From positions 1 to 53,129 of the forward strand of contig CACZDV010000020.1 of NCBI GenBank assembly GCA_902780025.1: 53,129 bases of DNA, given 5' to 3'. This stretch comes from an uncultured Prevotellaceae bacterium. GTDB lineage: Bacteria > Bacteroidota > Bacteroidia > Bacteroidales > Bacteroidaceae. Position numbers and translations under genes: made by a program. The notes below the pieces were generated by a model. That model did no database searches, was not told the DNA's origin, and was given only the letters and a program-made list of their open reading frames with translations. This document shows, in pieces, positions 34,779 through 44,736 of this stretch; position 1 is the first letter of the stretch, and every line of letters starts with the position of its first letter.

Positions 34779-34931
34779 TTAGAATATGTAAATCTCCTCT
34801 GACTCTGAAAACTCTCGGCTCCCCTCAATTTTAGGGTCTTCTATCACTGCTGACGGACTACCAGCCAGCAAATCGTTAACCTCAGTATCGAACATCTCCG
34901 TCTGCGGAGTCATATATATTTTCTTGTTCAT
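34779..34931 (-). CDS. Small acidic peptide with LLAGS core (50 aa), downstream of the C10 peptidase
   Basis: The ATG at 34931 follows the purine stretch AAAGG. The frame ends in TAA at 34779. The product is MNKKIYMTPQTEMFD, then TEVNDLLAGSPSAVIEDP, then an acidic Ser/Glu-rich tail. It lacks a signal peptide and any known domain. It aligns with the small gene at 277 over M-[KT]-P ... LLAGS / ILAGS. The gap to the C10 peptidase stop is 16 nt and to the MerR start 16 nt, so all three are likely one transcript. C10 peptidases can have small inhibitor genes next to them, but those are about twice as long, so an inhibitor role is only a guess. Confidence 0.6.
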   Translation of the reverse strand: MNKKIYMTPQTEMFDTEVNDLLAGSPSAVIEDPKIEGSREFSESEEIYIF

Positions 34932-34947
34932 AGTTGTATCCTTTTCT

Positions 34948-37900
34948 TTATTTAATCATCTTTTTACCGTTCACAATATACACACCCTTCTTCAGGTTGC
35001 CCTTCACCTTACGTCCGTCCAGCGTATAGATGCCGTCAGGTGTCGCGATCTCAGCAGGCAACTGACCAATGGCCGTTGTCTTGCCGTCAACAGAGCGGAT
35101 GGCGAGGCGCGATGAGTTTGCAACCATGGATGATCCAGCAAAATAAGCCTGGAAGGGCAAAATGTTCACATCTTTATCACTGTGCTTAAATGTCATGCCG
35201 TCTGTGTCAAGAGCGTAAATGCCTTCAAGATTTTGTGATGTCATTGTTCCAACAAACTTGAAGTTGTCACCAGAAGTTACAGACTTATTGCTACTTACAA
35301 GGGTATTTGTACCCGTAAATACCAAGGTTTTATCAGTCATATCCCAATCCTCCCCCCATTTACTGCCAGGAACGGCGATGATATACGGAGTATTGGCTTC
35401 TATCCTATCAGTATAGTCGAAATTAACGCCACCTACTTCGTCTGTAACAAACTTCTTCACCCAGAAATGCTTACCTGTTTCTGTACTATTATGGAACCAA
35501 TCCTTTTCTACTCCATCAACGGTAACTTTATCAACATTAAACGGAAGTACTAAAGTCATCCATCCACCATTTGTTCCATCGGTAGTTCTTTCAACCTGAC
35601 GCGAATAAGAAATGGTTTGGGCCTTGAAACTAATAGGCGAGTAGAAATCTTTCTTGTCCTCTATTGTGATAGATGATGCAGTTGTTCCTTGCACAACGTT
35701 TTTGTCTGCAATTTCATTAGGAATTTGTTTGCCTTCATCCAATAGATATAGACAATTTTGATTATCGTTTGGATTGATAGTAGGCAGGTCAGTTAAACCA
35801 CGCAAGTCAACAACAGCAGATTCGTCTGGGATGTTGACATCGTCAGCAGGAGCCGTAGCAACGACGTTACCATAAGCATCAATGGTTACAATACCATGAG
35901 AGATAGTATATACACCTAGATTAGTATCGTAGTAGTAGTTTTTATTGCTTTCATAGTAATAATACCTACAAAGCAATACATACCTTTCACCATATTCCAA
36001 ACCTTTGAAATCGAATTCGACATACTTGACATCTCCTACTTCAATGACATCATCGAAGTTTATAGTACCAACATTCGAATAATTGTATTCCCAATAGTTT
36101 CCATTTTGAACCCAATTATATGTCTTTCCTAATGTGATTCTTATTCCGCGCTTGTAAGGCAATTTATCATTATTGGAAATTTGAATAGTTCCTTTGATAC
36201 TGTTGCCATATACAGTTGTCCCCTGGGAGTTTTCCAAGTCAATCAATTCTATTTCAATTTTTTTTGCGGTATTATCTGTCTGAGAAATAGTCACAACCTC
36301 TGAACACAATTGATTACCTTTATTGAAAAGACCATCAAAAACAGCTAGACTCAAAGAACCAGCGTGTGATGGCTTTATCATTAGCTTTACGATTTTTGAT
36401 TCACCAGCTTTTACATCAACACTTGTTCCGCTAAGCTTTTCAATAGTCGGTTGTCCCTGATATGTAAACAAAAGGCCAAGAGAAATGTCCCCGTGATAAT
36501 CTCCTTCACCATTGTTTGTCAGGTGAACAGAAACTTCCTGAGACTGCCCCATAGACAAATCCTCAGTGCCAGTAATATCTGTAACTGTCAAGTTCGCATT
36601 TGTCGGTTTTACTACGTTCAATGTGAGCTTATTCCCATCAATTATTGCATTGATATAATACTTATCCGCATCAAGACATTCAGCCCATTCTCCGACACTT
36701 GCTAATTTGCAAATAGCGACAATTTGATAGGTTCCGTTCGCCAGACCTTTGCCAAACCAAGTGCTGTTCCCAGGAATTACTGCTGAATTTCTTCCGATGT
36801 TACTACCGTTATTAGACCAAATGAAATCTTGAACTGTTTTGCCGTCTTTCTTCAAGCGGACTCCGTATTGATAGGTATTGTCAGAAGCAGTATAATTCCA
36901 GAAATGACCTGTGAGTGTTACGTCCGTAAAATTAGAATTAGAGTTGCTACGCGTATATTCGACGGACATATTATTATTATTGTATATCTCCAAATCACTA
37001 ATTGTCAGAAGGTCGGAAGCTGCGGGCGAGCCCTTATCGGGTTGTACACCAATGGCAGCTCCTACTGACATGTTATATCCATCGCTTGACGAACTTCCTC
37101 CAGCACCCTGAGAACTGGGAGTGAGCATACTGAGTCGATAGTATCCATTGCTGGAACCGCTCCATCCCCAGTTGATATGGAAAAAGTCCTCCTCGTCATA
37201 TCCGTCACACACAAAAGCATGTCCACCTCCTGACGATTGACCACCCATGACAACTGGGCGCTTGTTGAGTAACTCTGTATAGAGTAAAGCTATCCATTCA
37301 GAATAAGAGTATTCACTGCGATAAACATACTTTGCCGCTGCATCATAATCGAAATACTTAACAAGGGCAATAGGAACATTCTCCGTCGCAGCAGAAGAAC
37401 CACTCGTTCCGTAATCCATTTCTACACTGTGACCACAATATTTCATCAAATTGGCTACAGCATTGTTTGCATCTTCCGACTCTGCCCCAGAATACACATT
37501 TTTCATGTTATCCCAATCGAAAGTCGTAGCAGGTAGACTATTGTAGGTTTTAGACGGTGCGTTATCAAACTCCAGTGTATAGCTTGGAATACCACTAATA
37601 GTATCCTGTGGACATTTATGGTAATACATCACCTGAGCCATAGCTGTAGCTACGCAACCAGTCAGATTACCTTTCAGGTAATTATTAAATGGCGCATGTT
37701 GATCCCATAAAGTATTCAAAAGAGGACTTATACTTGTTCGAGTTGCAGCCTTTCGTATCGCTGCACTCCTTGCTCCTGCCACTTCTGGCGTATTCTTCAG
37801 CTCTTGAATCTCGTCTGCATATCCCTGCAACCAAGCCTTCATGTTGCTGGGAATGTTGGCGGCATCAAACTGACCCTCATCGCTGTAGCCGAGGATCTCG

Positions 37901-38145
37901 GGGGCGCGGTCGTCGCCACTGACGATGACGAAGCCCTGCTGGCCCGTAACGTTAAAGACGTAGTAGTTGTCACCGTCGGTAGTCGCTAACTGCAGGCTGG
38001 GGGTAGATGTACCACGGGCCGCTGCAATCTTGCCCGAAATAAACTGCTGGGCCTTCTTTTGTGCCTCCGTCTTGCTGACAGGAGCAGCCTGAATTACTGC
38101 TGCAAAAAGCAGTAAATTGATCAGAAGAGATAGTTTTTGCTTCAT
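34948..38145 (-). CDS. C10-family (streptopain-like) cysteine peptidase, large secreted
   Basis: A 1065-residue protein from the ATG at 38145, with a signal peptide ([17 protein letters not shown]). Residues about 22-115 are a Spi-type propeptide ([20 protein letters not shown]). The peptidase core runs to about 360: Cys164 in [17 protein letters not shown], His309 in [11 protein letters not shown], and FFHINWGW. A long stretch of Ig-like modules follows. The C-terminus ([20 protein letters not shown], then NGKK) is a type IX-like sorting signature. It probably cleaves proteins outside the cell. The gene's middle is visibly more A/T-rich than its neighbours, with different codon choice, which hints at transfer. 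It is divergent from alaS. Confidence 0.88.
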   Translation of the reverse strand: MKQKLSLLINLLLFAAVIQAAPVSKTEAQKKAQQFISGKIAAARGTSTPSLQLATTDGDNYYVFNVTGQQGFVIVSGDDRAPEILGYSDEGQFDAANIPSNMKAWLQGYADEIQELKNTPEVAGARSAAIRKAATRTSISPLLNTLWDQHAPFNNYLKGNLTGCVATAMAQVMYYHKCPQDTISGIPSYTLEFDNAPSKTYNSLPATTFDWDNMKNVYSGAESEDANNAVANLMKYCGHSVEMDYGTSGSSAATENVPIALVKYFDYDAAAKYVYRSEYSYSEWIALLYTELLNKRPVVMGGQSSGGGHAFVCDGYDEEDFFHINWGWSGSSNGYYRLSMLTPSSQGAGGSSSSDGYNMSVGAAIGVQPDKGSPAASDLLTISDLEIYNNNNMSVEYTRSNSNSNFTDVTLTGHFWNYTASDNTYQYGVRLKKDGKTVQDFIWSNNGSNIGRNSAVIPGNSTWFGKGLANGTYQIVAICKLASVGEWAECLDADKYYINAIIDGNKLTLNVVKPTNANLTVTDITGTEDLSMGQSQEVSVHLTNNGEGDYHGDISLGLLFTYQGQPTIEKLSGTSVDVKAGESKIVKLMIKPSHAGSLSLAVFDGLFNKGNQLCSEVVTISQTDNTAKKIEIELIDLENSQGTTVYGNSIKGTIQISNNDKLPYKRGIRITLGKTYNWVQNGNYWEYNYSNVGTINFDDVIEVGDVKYVEFDFKGLEYGERYVLLCRYYYYESNKNYYYDTNLGVYTISHGIVTIDAYGNVVATAPADDVNIPDESAVVDLRGLTDLPTINPNDNQNCLYLLDEGKQIPNEIADKNVVQGTTASSITIEDKKDFYSPISFKAQTISYSRQVERTTDGTNGGWMTLVLPFNVDKVTVDGVEKDWFHNSTETGKHFWVKKFVTDEVGGVNFDYTDRIEANTPYIIAVPGSKWGEDWDMTDKTLVFTGTNTLVSSNKSVTSGDNFKFVGTMTSQNLEGIYALDTDGMTFKHSDKDVNILPFQAYFAGSSMVANSSRLAIRSVDGKTTAIGQLPAEIATPDGIYTLDGRKVKGNLKKGVYIVNGKKMIK

Positions 38146-38187
38146 ATTATCCAAGTTTTAATAAGGTCATTACTTAATTTATGTTTG

Positions 38188-38195
38188 CAAAGATA
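38188..38195 (-). promoter_or_regulatory. -7 box of the C10 peptidase operon
   Basis: The minus strand reads TATCTTTG 42 nt upstream of the ATG at 38145. It is divergent from the alaS promoter. Confidence 0.6.
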
Positions 38196-38216
38196 CGAAA
38201 ATTCTGAAATATTTCG

Positions 38217-38224
38217 TAACTTTG
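38217..38224 (+). promoter_or_regulatory. -7 box of alaS
   Basis: TAACTTTG lies 38 nt before the ATG at 38263. The leader between is A/T-rich, as usual for the phylum. Confidence 0.6.
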
Positions 38225-38262
38225 CAGCCAAAATTTTAAGAAAATCCAATAAAAAGATAAAA

Positions 38263-40947
38263 ATGATGACAGCAAAAGAGATTCGCGACTCGTTCAAGCA
38301 GTTCTTTGAGTCCAAGCAGCACGCTATCGTACCGTCGGCCCCGATGGTCATCAAGGATGACCCCACGCTGATGTTTACGAATGCAGGTATGAACCAGTGG
38401 AAAGATATTATATTAGGTACGCGCGACCCAGAACCGCGTCGCCGTGCCGATACCCAGAAGTGCTTGCGTGTCAGCGGTAAGCATAACGACCTGGAAGAGG
38501 TGGGCCACGATACCTACCACCACACCATGTTCGAGATGCTGGGCAACTGGTCGTTTGGCGACTACTTCAAGGAGGGTGCCATCGATATGGCCTGGGAGTA
38601 TCTGGTCGATGTCTTGAAGCTGAATCCTGAGGATTTGTATGTTACCGTCTTCGAGGGTGACCCGAAGGAGGGTTTGGAGCGTGACGACGAGGCTGCCGGC
38701 TACTGGCTGAAGCACGTGCCTGCCGACCACATCATCAACGGCAACAAGCACGACAACTTCTGGGAGATGGGCGATACGGGTCCCTGCGGTCCCTGTTCGG
38801 AGATTCATGTTGACTCCCGTCCTGCCGAGGAGAAGAAGAACGGCAAGCCCGGTCGTGAACTCGTGAACCAGGACGACCCGCAGGTCATCGAAATCTGGAA
38901 CCTCGTGTTCATGCAGTATAACCGCAAGGCCGACGGCTCGCTGGAAAAGCTGTCGATGAACGTCATCGATACGGGTATGGGCTTCGAGCGCCTGGTCCGT
39001 ATGCTGCAGGGTAAGCACTCCAACTACGATACCGACATCTTCCAGCCTATCATCAAGATGGAACAGCAGATTACCGGCCTGAAGTACACCACTTTTGAGG
39101 AAGAGAATGAGACTAATGGGGCTAATGAGACCCAGGAGCAAATCAATGTTGCCATGCGTGTCTGTGCCGACCATCTTCGTGCCGTCGCTTTCTCGATTGC
39201 CGATGGTCAGCTGCCCTCGAACGCCAAGGCCGGCTACGTCATCCGTCGCATCCTGCGCCGTGCCGTCCGCTACGCCTATACGTTCCTTGGTCAGAAAGAG
39301 GGCTTCCTCTATAAGCTGCTGCCCACGCTCGTTGAGGAGATGGGCGACGCCTTCCCCGAGTTGAAGGCTCAGCAGACGCTCATCGCCAAGGTGATGAAGG
39401 AGGAGGAAGACGCCTTCCTGCGCACCCTCGACAAGGGTATTGGCTTGCTTAACGATGCAATGGAGGAGTTGAGGAGTAAAGGTAGTAAGGAGTTGAGTGG
39501 TGAAAAGGCCTTCCGCCTGTTCGATACCTACGGCTTCCCCCTCGACCTGACGGAGCTGATTTGCCGCGAGAATGGCTTTACGGTCAACGAGGAGCAGTTC
39601 AACGTCGAGATGCAGAAGCAGAAGGACCGCGCCCGCAATGCCGCCGCCGTCGAGAACAGCGACTGGGTCACCGTGCCCGAGGGCGCTCCCGAGGGCATCG
39701 AGCAAACCTTCGTCGGCTACGACTACACCGAATACACCTGCCATATCTTGCGCTACCGCAAGGTCACCCAGAAGAAGAACGAGTACTACGAGCTCGTCCT
39801 CGACTACACGCCGTTCTATGGCGAGATGGGTGGTCAGGTAGGCGACCAGGGCGTGCTCGTCTCTGAGAACGAGACCATCCAGATTATAGACTCTAAGCGT
39901 GAGAACGGCCAGACCGTCCATATCGTCAAGCAACTGCCCAAGGACCCCTCGGCAGAGTTCATGGCTTGCGTCGATACTGACAAGCGCGACGCCTCGGCTG
40001 CCAACCACACGGCTACCCACCTGCTGGACTATGCCCTGAAGCAGGTGCTCGGCGACCATGTCGAACAGAAGGGCTCCTTCGTCTCGCCCGATACGCTGCG
40101 CTTCGACTTCTCACATTTCGAGAAGGTCAGCGACGAGCAGCTGCGTGAGGTGGAGCGCATGGTCAACGATATGATTCGTCAGGACCTGCCCCGCGACGAG
40201 CATCGTGATATGCCGATGGAGGAAGCCAAGAAGTTAGGGGCCATCGCCCTCTTCGGCGAGAAGTATGGCGACAAGGTTCGTGTCATGCGCTTTGGTCCGT
40301 CGTGCGAGCTCTGTGGTGGTATCCACGCCACCTCTACCGGTCGTATCGGCTTCTTCAAGATTATCAGCGAGGCCAGCGTGGCTGCCGGTATCCGCCGCAT
40401 CGAGGCCAAGACGGGCCGTGAGTGCGAGGAACTGCTCTACAATATCGAGGACACGCTGAAGGCAGTAAAATCGTTCTTCAACAACGCCAAGGATCTGCAG
40501 GGCGTCATCCGCAAGTATATTGAGGAGCACGACACGATGAAGAAGGAGATTGAGTCGTTCCAAGCTCAGGCTGTGGAGCGCTACGCCAAGCAGCTGGTGG
40601 AGAAGGCGAGCGACGTCAACGGTGTGAAGGTCGTCACCGCCGTGATACCTTTGGATCCTGCCGCTGCCAAGGATTTGGCCTTCAAGATTCGTGCTGCCGT
40701 TGAGGGTTCCTTGCTCTGTGTCCTCGGCACCAAGTATCAGGACAAGCCCCAGCTCTCTATCATGATGAGCGATGACATGGTCAGCGACCACCAGTTGAAC
40801 GCTGGACAGATGGTGCGCGAGGCCGCCAAGCTCATCCAGGGCGGCGGCGGTGGACAGCCCCACTTCGCCCAGGCTGGCGGTAAGAGCGCCGACGGCCTCT
40901 CTGCCGCCGTCGACAAAGTTCTCGAGTTGGCAGGTGTTACGAGGTAA
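38263..40947 (+). CDS. alaS: Alanyl-tRNA synthetase with two repeat-derived inserts
   Basis: An 894-residue protein from the ATG at 38263 (38266 is the alternative). It is class [50 protein letters not shown] and [10 protein letters not shown]. The editing domain has NHTATHLL (HxxxH) and the Cys/His zinc site [10 protein letters not shown]. The C-terminal DHHA1 domain with the [15 protein letters not shown] loop is complete. It charges tRNA-Ala in the cytoplasm. In the catalytic domain the stretch NETNGANET is encoded by a 9-bp tandem repeat (39106-39132), and a second low-complexity stretch at 39464-39497 reads [13 protein letters not shown]. Its stop abuts the convergent transferase gene with no gap. 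Confidence 0.95.
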   Translation: MMTAKEIRDSFKQFFESKQHAIVPSAPMVIKDDPTLMFTNAGMNQWKDIILGTRDPEPRRRADTQKCLRVSGKHNDLEEVGHDTYHHTMFEMLGNWSFGDYFKEGAIDMAWEYLVDVLKLNPEDLYVTVFEGDPKEGLERDDEAAGYWLKHVPADHIINGNKHDNFWEMGDTGPCGPCSEIHVDSRPAEEKKNGKPGRELVNQDDPQVIEIWNLVFMQYNRKADGSLEKLSMNVIDTGMGFERLVRMLQGKHSNYDTDIFQPIIKMEQQITGLKYTTFEEENETNGANETQEQINVAMRVCADHLRAVAFSIADGQLPSNAKAGYVIRRILRRAVRYAYTFLGQKEGFLYKLLPTLVEEMGDAFPELKAQQTLIAKVMKEEEDAFLRTLDKGIGLLNDAMEELRSKGSKELSGEKAFRLFDTYGFPLDLTELICRENGFTVNEEQFNVEMQKQKDRARNAAAVENSDWVTVPEGAPEGIEQTFVGYDYTEYTCHILRYRKVTQKKNEYYELVLDYTPFYGEMGGQVGDQGVLVSENETIQIIDSKRENGQTVHIVKQLPKDPSAEFMACVDTDKRDASAANHTATHLLDYALKQVLGDHVEQKGSFVSPDTLRFDFSHFEKVSDEQLREVERMVNDMIRQDLPRDEHRDMPMEEAKKLGAIALFGEKYGDKVRVMRFGPSCELCGGIHATSTGRIGFFKIISEASVAAGIRRIEAKTGRECEELLYNIEDTLKAVKSFFNNAKDLQGVIRKYIEEHDTMKKEIESFQAQAVERYAKQLVEKASDVNGVKVVTAVIPLDPAAAKDLAFKIRAAVEGSLLCVLGTKYQDKPQLSIMMSDDMVSDHQLNAGQMVREAAKLIQGGGGGQPHFAQAGGKSADGLSAAVDKVLELAGVTR
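39106..39132 (+). repeat. 9-bp tandem repeat inside alaS
   Basis: Units AATGAGACT, AATGGGGCT and AATGAGACC encode NETNGANET. They sit in frame between conserved blocks ([10 protein letters not shown] and [15 protein letters not shown]). A related low-complexity stretch with the direct repeat AGGAGTTGAG lies at 39464-39497. Confidence 0.8.
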
Positions 40948-41511
40948 TCATTCCTCACAAACGGTGTAGATGTAGTTACGCTCCAACTGCTCGATGGTGG
41001 TGAAGCGATAGCGGGCGGAGTCAGCGAGGGCGGACTTCAGGTCATCGGTGATACCCTCGCCCGTCAGTTTCAGGCGGGCTTCTTTCATGGTCCATAGGCG
41101 GATGAAGGCAACGTCGGGACGTGGAGCGGCAGCTATCTGCTGGAGTTCACGGTCGTTCATGGTGTAGAGGGCTACGCTGTCATTGTATCGGCTGACCGAC
41201 TCAACGTCGATGCCGATGGGGTGGGGACTGACGGCACAAGCAACGGCTTCGCGACAGTGGCTGAGGTTGAAATGGATATCGGGGTGGCCGATAATGGAGG
41301 GCTTGCCGTGAACGTTGTATTCGAAGATGGGATTTTCATGGATGCCGTACTCCTGACGCAAAGCTTTCCTTAATAATAGGTAGGCGAGGACACAGGTGCG
41401 CTGTCCCCGTTCGAATTTGAAACGGAGAGCCTGTTCTCGTCGCTGCTCACTGATTTGCTGCAACGCGGCGTCGAGATCGAAGTCCATAATATGTTCGTCG
41501 ATATACACCAT
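40948..41511 (-). CDS. 4'-phosphopantetheinyl transferase superfamily protein
   Basis: A 187-residue protein from the ATG at 41511; a TTG four codons upstream is less likely. Sfp-type motifs are HGKPSI...HFNLSHCREAVACAV, GIDVESVSR (magnesium-binding Asp/Glu) and RLWTMKEARLKLTGEGI. It would transfer phosphopantetheine from CoA to a carrier protein. No carrier protein, polyketide or peptide synthetase is nearby, so its partner is unknown; it might serve fatty-acid ACP. Its stop codon directly abuts the alaS stop. Confidence 0.85.
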   Translation of the reverse strand: MVYIDEHIMDFDLDAALQQISEQRREQALRFKFERGQRTCVLAYLLLRKALRQEYGIHENPIFEYNVHGKPSIIGHPDIHFNLSHCREAVACAVSPHPIGIDVESVSRYNDSVALYTMNDRELQQIAAAPRPDVAFIRLWTMKEARLKLTGEGITDDLKSALADSARYRFTTIEQLERNYIYTVCEE

Positions 41512-41539
41512 TTCTGAGTGCAAAGTAAGCTATTTTTGT

Positions 41540-41576
41540 GGAGTTTAAGGAGCGAAAGGAGTTAAAAGGAGTTAAA
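41540..41576 (+). repeat. Degenerate 9-10 bp tandem repeat (GGAGTTAAA)
   Basis: Units GGAGTTTAA, GGAGCGAAA, GGAGTTAAAA and GGAGTTAAA lie in the divergent gap between the transferase and DUF4332 genes. A similar GGAGTTGA unit occurs inside alaS at 39465-39497. Confidence 0.7.
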
Positions 41577-41603
41577 GGACAATACTTTTTGCGCGAAAAT
41601 CAC

Positions 41604-41611
41604 TATCTTTG
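41604..41611 (+). promoter_or_regulatory. -7 box for the DUF4332 gene
   Basis: TATCTTTG lies 43 nt upstream of the ATG at 41655. Confidence 0.6.
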
Positions 41612-41654
41612 CCCAACAAAATCCTATTTATCAACCGCTAAAAACTTAAAGTCT

Positions 41655-42062
41655 ATGGATTACAAGATTATCGACATCGAAGGTGTAGGCGACGTGTATG
41701 CTGAAAAGCTGATTGCCGCAGGTATTAACAAGGTGAGCGAACTGCTGGAGAAGTGCGCTGCCCCCAAGGGCCGTAAGGAACTGGCTGAGGCTACAGGCAT
41801 CTCTGAGAAGCTGATTCTAAAGTGGACAAACCACGCTGACCTGTTCCGCATCAACGGCGTTGGACCGCAGTTTGCTGAACTGCTGGAGGCTGCCGGCGTT
41901 GACACCGTAAAGGAGTTCCGCCACCGTATGGCTGAGAACCTGCAGCCGAAGTTGGCCGAGGTGAACGAGCAGAAGAACATCTGCAACCGCGTACCTGCCG
42001 TCAGCGAGGTGCAGAAGATGATTGACCAGGCTAAGGAACTGGAGCCAAAGATGACGTATTAA
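41655..42062 (+). CDS. DUF4332 helix-hairpin-helix protein
   Basis: A 135-residue protein. The start at 41655 gives MDYKIIDIEGVGDVYAEKLI; the open frame extends further upstream but only through the promoter. Two helix-hairpin-helix units are visible: IEGVGDVYAEKLIAAGI and INGVGPQFAELLEAAGVDTV. Such pairs, named DUF4332, resemble DNA-binding or protein-interaction HhH folds, and the role is unknown. The gene stands alone, with its own promoter and a strong terminator, which suggests steady expression. Confidence 0.8.
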   Translation: MDYKIIDIEGVGDVYAEKLIAAGINKVSELLEKCAAPKGRKELAEATGISEKLILKWTNHADLFRINGVGPQFAELLEAAGVDTVKEFRHRMAENLQPKLAEVNEQKNICNRVPAVSEVQKMIDQAKELEPKMTY

Positions 42063-42080
42063 ACTACCTAATGGTTTTGA

Positions 42081-42117
42081 AGAGGGGCGCTTCCGTAATG
42101 GAAGCGCCCCTCTTTAT
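42081..42117 (+). terminator. Rho-independent terminator after the DUF4332 gene
   Basis: A perfect 14-bp stem AGAGGGGCGCTTCC (42081-42094) and GGAAGCGCCCCTCT (42100-42113) with loop GTAAT, followed by TTATT. The A/T-rich right flank is short. GGGCAGGA repeats follow at about 42122-42150. Confidence 0.85.
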
Positions 42118-42180
42118 TAATGGGCAGGATGGGCATTCTGGGCAGGATAGACCTATATTGTCCATTATGCTCATCTGACT

Positions 42181-44607
42181 TTACTTCATGATGACCTTCA
42201 TGGTCTTTCCGCCATTTACGATGACGTTCACACCACGCTGCAGCTTGTTGGTCTTCACGCCGGTGAGGGTGTAGATGCCGTCAGCCTGGGCAGCAGTGCG
42301 CTCAACAGCATCGATGCCGTCGGCGATGGGGCCTTCCCAGCCTGTGTTGTCGCCCTTTTCTGTGAGCGTCAGTGTCCAACCACCGACAGAGTACCAGTTT
42401 CCAGCAAACACCTTCTCGGTCTGCAGAGCCTCGCTACCGGCGCAGGTACCGATGGTCAGCTCATGGTTGGTCACCTGGATGCCAGCCATCTCCTGATGCT
42501 TCCAGCCGCGTCCGATGTATTCGCCCTCAACGTTGTTGATGGTGTAGATAGTGTACTCGTCATCAGTGTAATCACCCGACTCGTAGGCGGCCTTGGCTGC
42601 CTCCCAGATGGGACCGTGGTTGTCGGATGCAATCATCTGCACTTCCTCGCCTTCCTCGTTGGTGCCCATATAGTAGTCCAGAGGAATCTCGACATAGGTA
42701 GTGTTGTCGCCTACGGTGTTGAAGATGTAGGCGCCCTCAGCCGGTGTACGTGTATAGACGCCGACGGTGTAAGTGCCGTTGGGCAGACCGGTGATGAGCT
42801 GTGAGGCAATGTAGCCCGTCAGGCCATTGGAGTTGTAAGAGTCGATGTAGCGGGTGCTGGAACCGTCAAGCCACTGTCCGCTGGTCGTGTTGGTGTTACC
42901 GTTACCCTTGCTGAAGGTCCAACCAGTCTCGGCTTCCAGCTTCGGGTTCTTGATGAAGGCGGTGTAGTCGGTGGCGTCGGGATTGTCGTAGATGTTCTGC
43001 ATCTCAGCCAGAGCGACGACGTTATTCAGTCTCTCCGCATATTCCTTCACGGTAGCCTCGTCCTTTATCTCGCTGATGAGGGCAGCTTTCTGCTCGGCCA
43101 TCAGCGACTCGATGGTAGCCTTGGCCTTGTCGGCAGCGGTGAGCGTTGCCTCGGCAGCGGCGTTGTAGGCGGGAGTATAGGTGTTGAGGTAGCTCTTCAG
43201 CAGGTTGACCTGAGCATCGAAGTACTGGTAGGAGGCGGTGTCGTTCTCAACAATCCAGTTGGTGACGAAGTCGTAGGCGAACTGCATAATGTCTTCAGCC
43301 TAGCCGTAGCCCTCGCCGCCGTTCTTCTTCAGGGTGAACTGCACGGTGGGCAGGGTCTTGCCCTCGATGGTGCCGTCCTCGGGGATGTACTCCTCGTACT
43401 TGTCAAGACTCTTCTGGGTCTCGGCGATGGTGGCCGTCAGTCCCTTCAGACCCTCAATGTAGTCGGTCGTAGCGCTGTACTTGGCGATGGAATCGTTGAT
43501 AGCCTTCTTATCGCCCTTGAACTTAATCTTCTCAGCCATCTCCTGAGCGGCAGCCACCTTAGCGTCGAAAGCAGCCTTGGTAGCCTCGGCAGGAGCCTCG
43601 CCTAAATAATGGAGGTGGAAGTTGGTTGCCAGGAACCATCCGGCGGAGGCATTGCCGTCGCCTGTACCCTCGGCACCAATGGTCAGCTTGCCGTCAACCA
43701 CGAGCACCTTGTCGTCGGCCGACATAGCGATGGTTTCCCATTCGCCCTCATCGTATCCCTCAGACTCCAGTGCCTTCGTAGAGGTCTTCTTCTCGGCAAT
43801 GCTCTGGGCAAAGACGCGCTGTGACTCGTTGGCATAGCCGCTCTGGGTAACGAGGTCGGCAGCGACGGTATAGTAACCGTTGGGCAGACCCTCGATGTCC
43901 TGGGCAATGGCCAGCGTGGTTGTAAAGCCAGAGTTCCAGGCGTTCCAACAGCTGCGTCCAGCCTGGAAGTTCAGACGCTGGTCGCCACCGCTGGCACCTG
44001 CAATGTACCAGCCTGTGCTGGTCAGGTCGGGGCTGGATGCACTACCTGCTACGTAGCGGTCGACGCCGTCTTCGTCATAGCGTAGTGGGTAAACCCATTC
44101 ATCGTCAATCAGCGCAGGTTCGGCCTTGGTCTCGATAAACCAGGGGTGCTGGATGAACAATGTGTAGTCGGCGGGTTTGTCGATGCTGGCCTCCTGAGTC
44201 AGGGTGTAGGCCTTGATGGCATCCTCACATTCGGCAACAGCTTCCAGAATCAGTGCATAGAGGTTCTCGGCACCTGCTGCATTGTCCTGATAGGCTTTCA
44301 CCTTGTCGTAGGCAGCCTGAAGGGCGGTCTTGCCGGCATAGTCGGTAGTCTTCAGCAAGTCGTCCATCTTCTGGAGGATAGCATTGACGTTGTCAAGTTC
44401 GGCAATAGCCTCACGGAAAGCCTCAATGCGGGCATTTACCTCCTTCAAACTTGCTTCCATCTCGGCCTGGTTGTCGCCATCGGCCATTTCCTCAATCTCA
44501 GACTTGTAGTCGCCAATTTCGCCTGCCAAGCCTTCATGGCCCTTGCTTAAGGCATCGCCCAGCAGTTCGTCGCACGTAGCGGCGGCATCGAGGAAGTCAG
44601 ACTTCAA
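42181..44607 (-). pseudogene. Secreted sandwich/coiled-coil protein gene, amber-split and lacking its 5' end
   Basis: Two frames, 43300-44607 and 42181-43287, are the same reading frame separated by one TAG at 43302-43300 (context EGYG-stop-AEDIMQFAYDF). Read through, they give about 808 residues. Two similar beta-sandwich domains (LPNGYYTVAADLVTQSG and LPNGTYTVGVYTRTPAEG) alternate with helical stretches, and the end is IYTLTGVKTNKLQRGVNVIV, a type IX-like signature. The frame begins with only a TTG at 44607, preceded by an in-frame TAA 33 nt upstream, with no ATG and no signal peptide. So the N-terminus is missing too. It is most simply a decaying gene, but tolerated readthrough is possible. 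Confidence 0.8.
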
Positions 44608-44662
44608 CAGCTTTTTCTTCTTTCCTCCAAGTTTTTAACACGTTTTATGCGTTTGGAACTTT

Positions 44663-44696
44663 AAAAAAGTTCCCAATGCTTCGCAGCATCGGGAAC
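44663..44696 (-). terminator. Rho-independent terminator after rhaD
   Basis: On the minus strand: GTTCCCGATGCT, loop GCGA, AGCATTGGGAAC, then six T. One G-T pair in 12. It lies 41 bp downstream of the rhaD stop. Confidence 0.88.
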
Positions 44697-44736
44697 CGTT
44701 GATTTGTTTTGTATATTAGTCAGTAGTTGGGATTCT

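Noticed and set aside
38137-38262. N-terminal extension of AlaS
   Set aside because: The extra codons cover both divergent promoters, and known AlaS proteins begin at the [10 protein letters not shown]-like start.
39670-39705. ACCGTGCCC followed by GAGGGCGCTCCCGAGGG in alaS, similar to the hairpin leader
   Set aside because: The loop is not GCNTYTCC and no 5-bp stem surrounds it, so it is not counted with the hairpin family.
43288-43299. Two separate genes around 43300
   Set aside because: The downstream ATG at 43287 has no signal peptide and no ribosome-binding site, and the frame continues from the upstream part; one broken gene is simpler.
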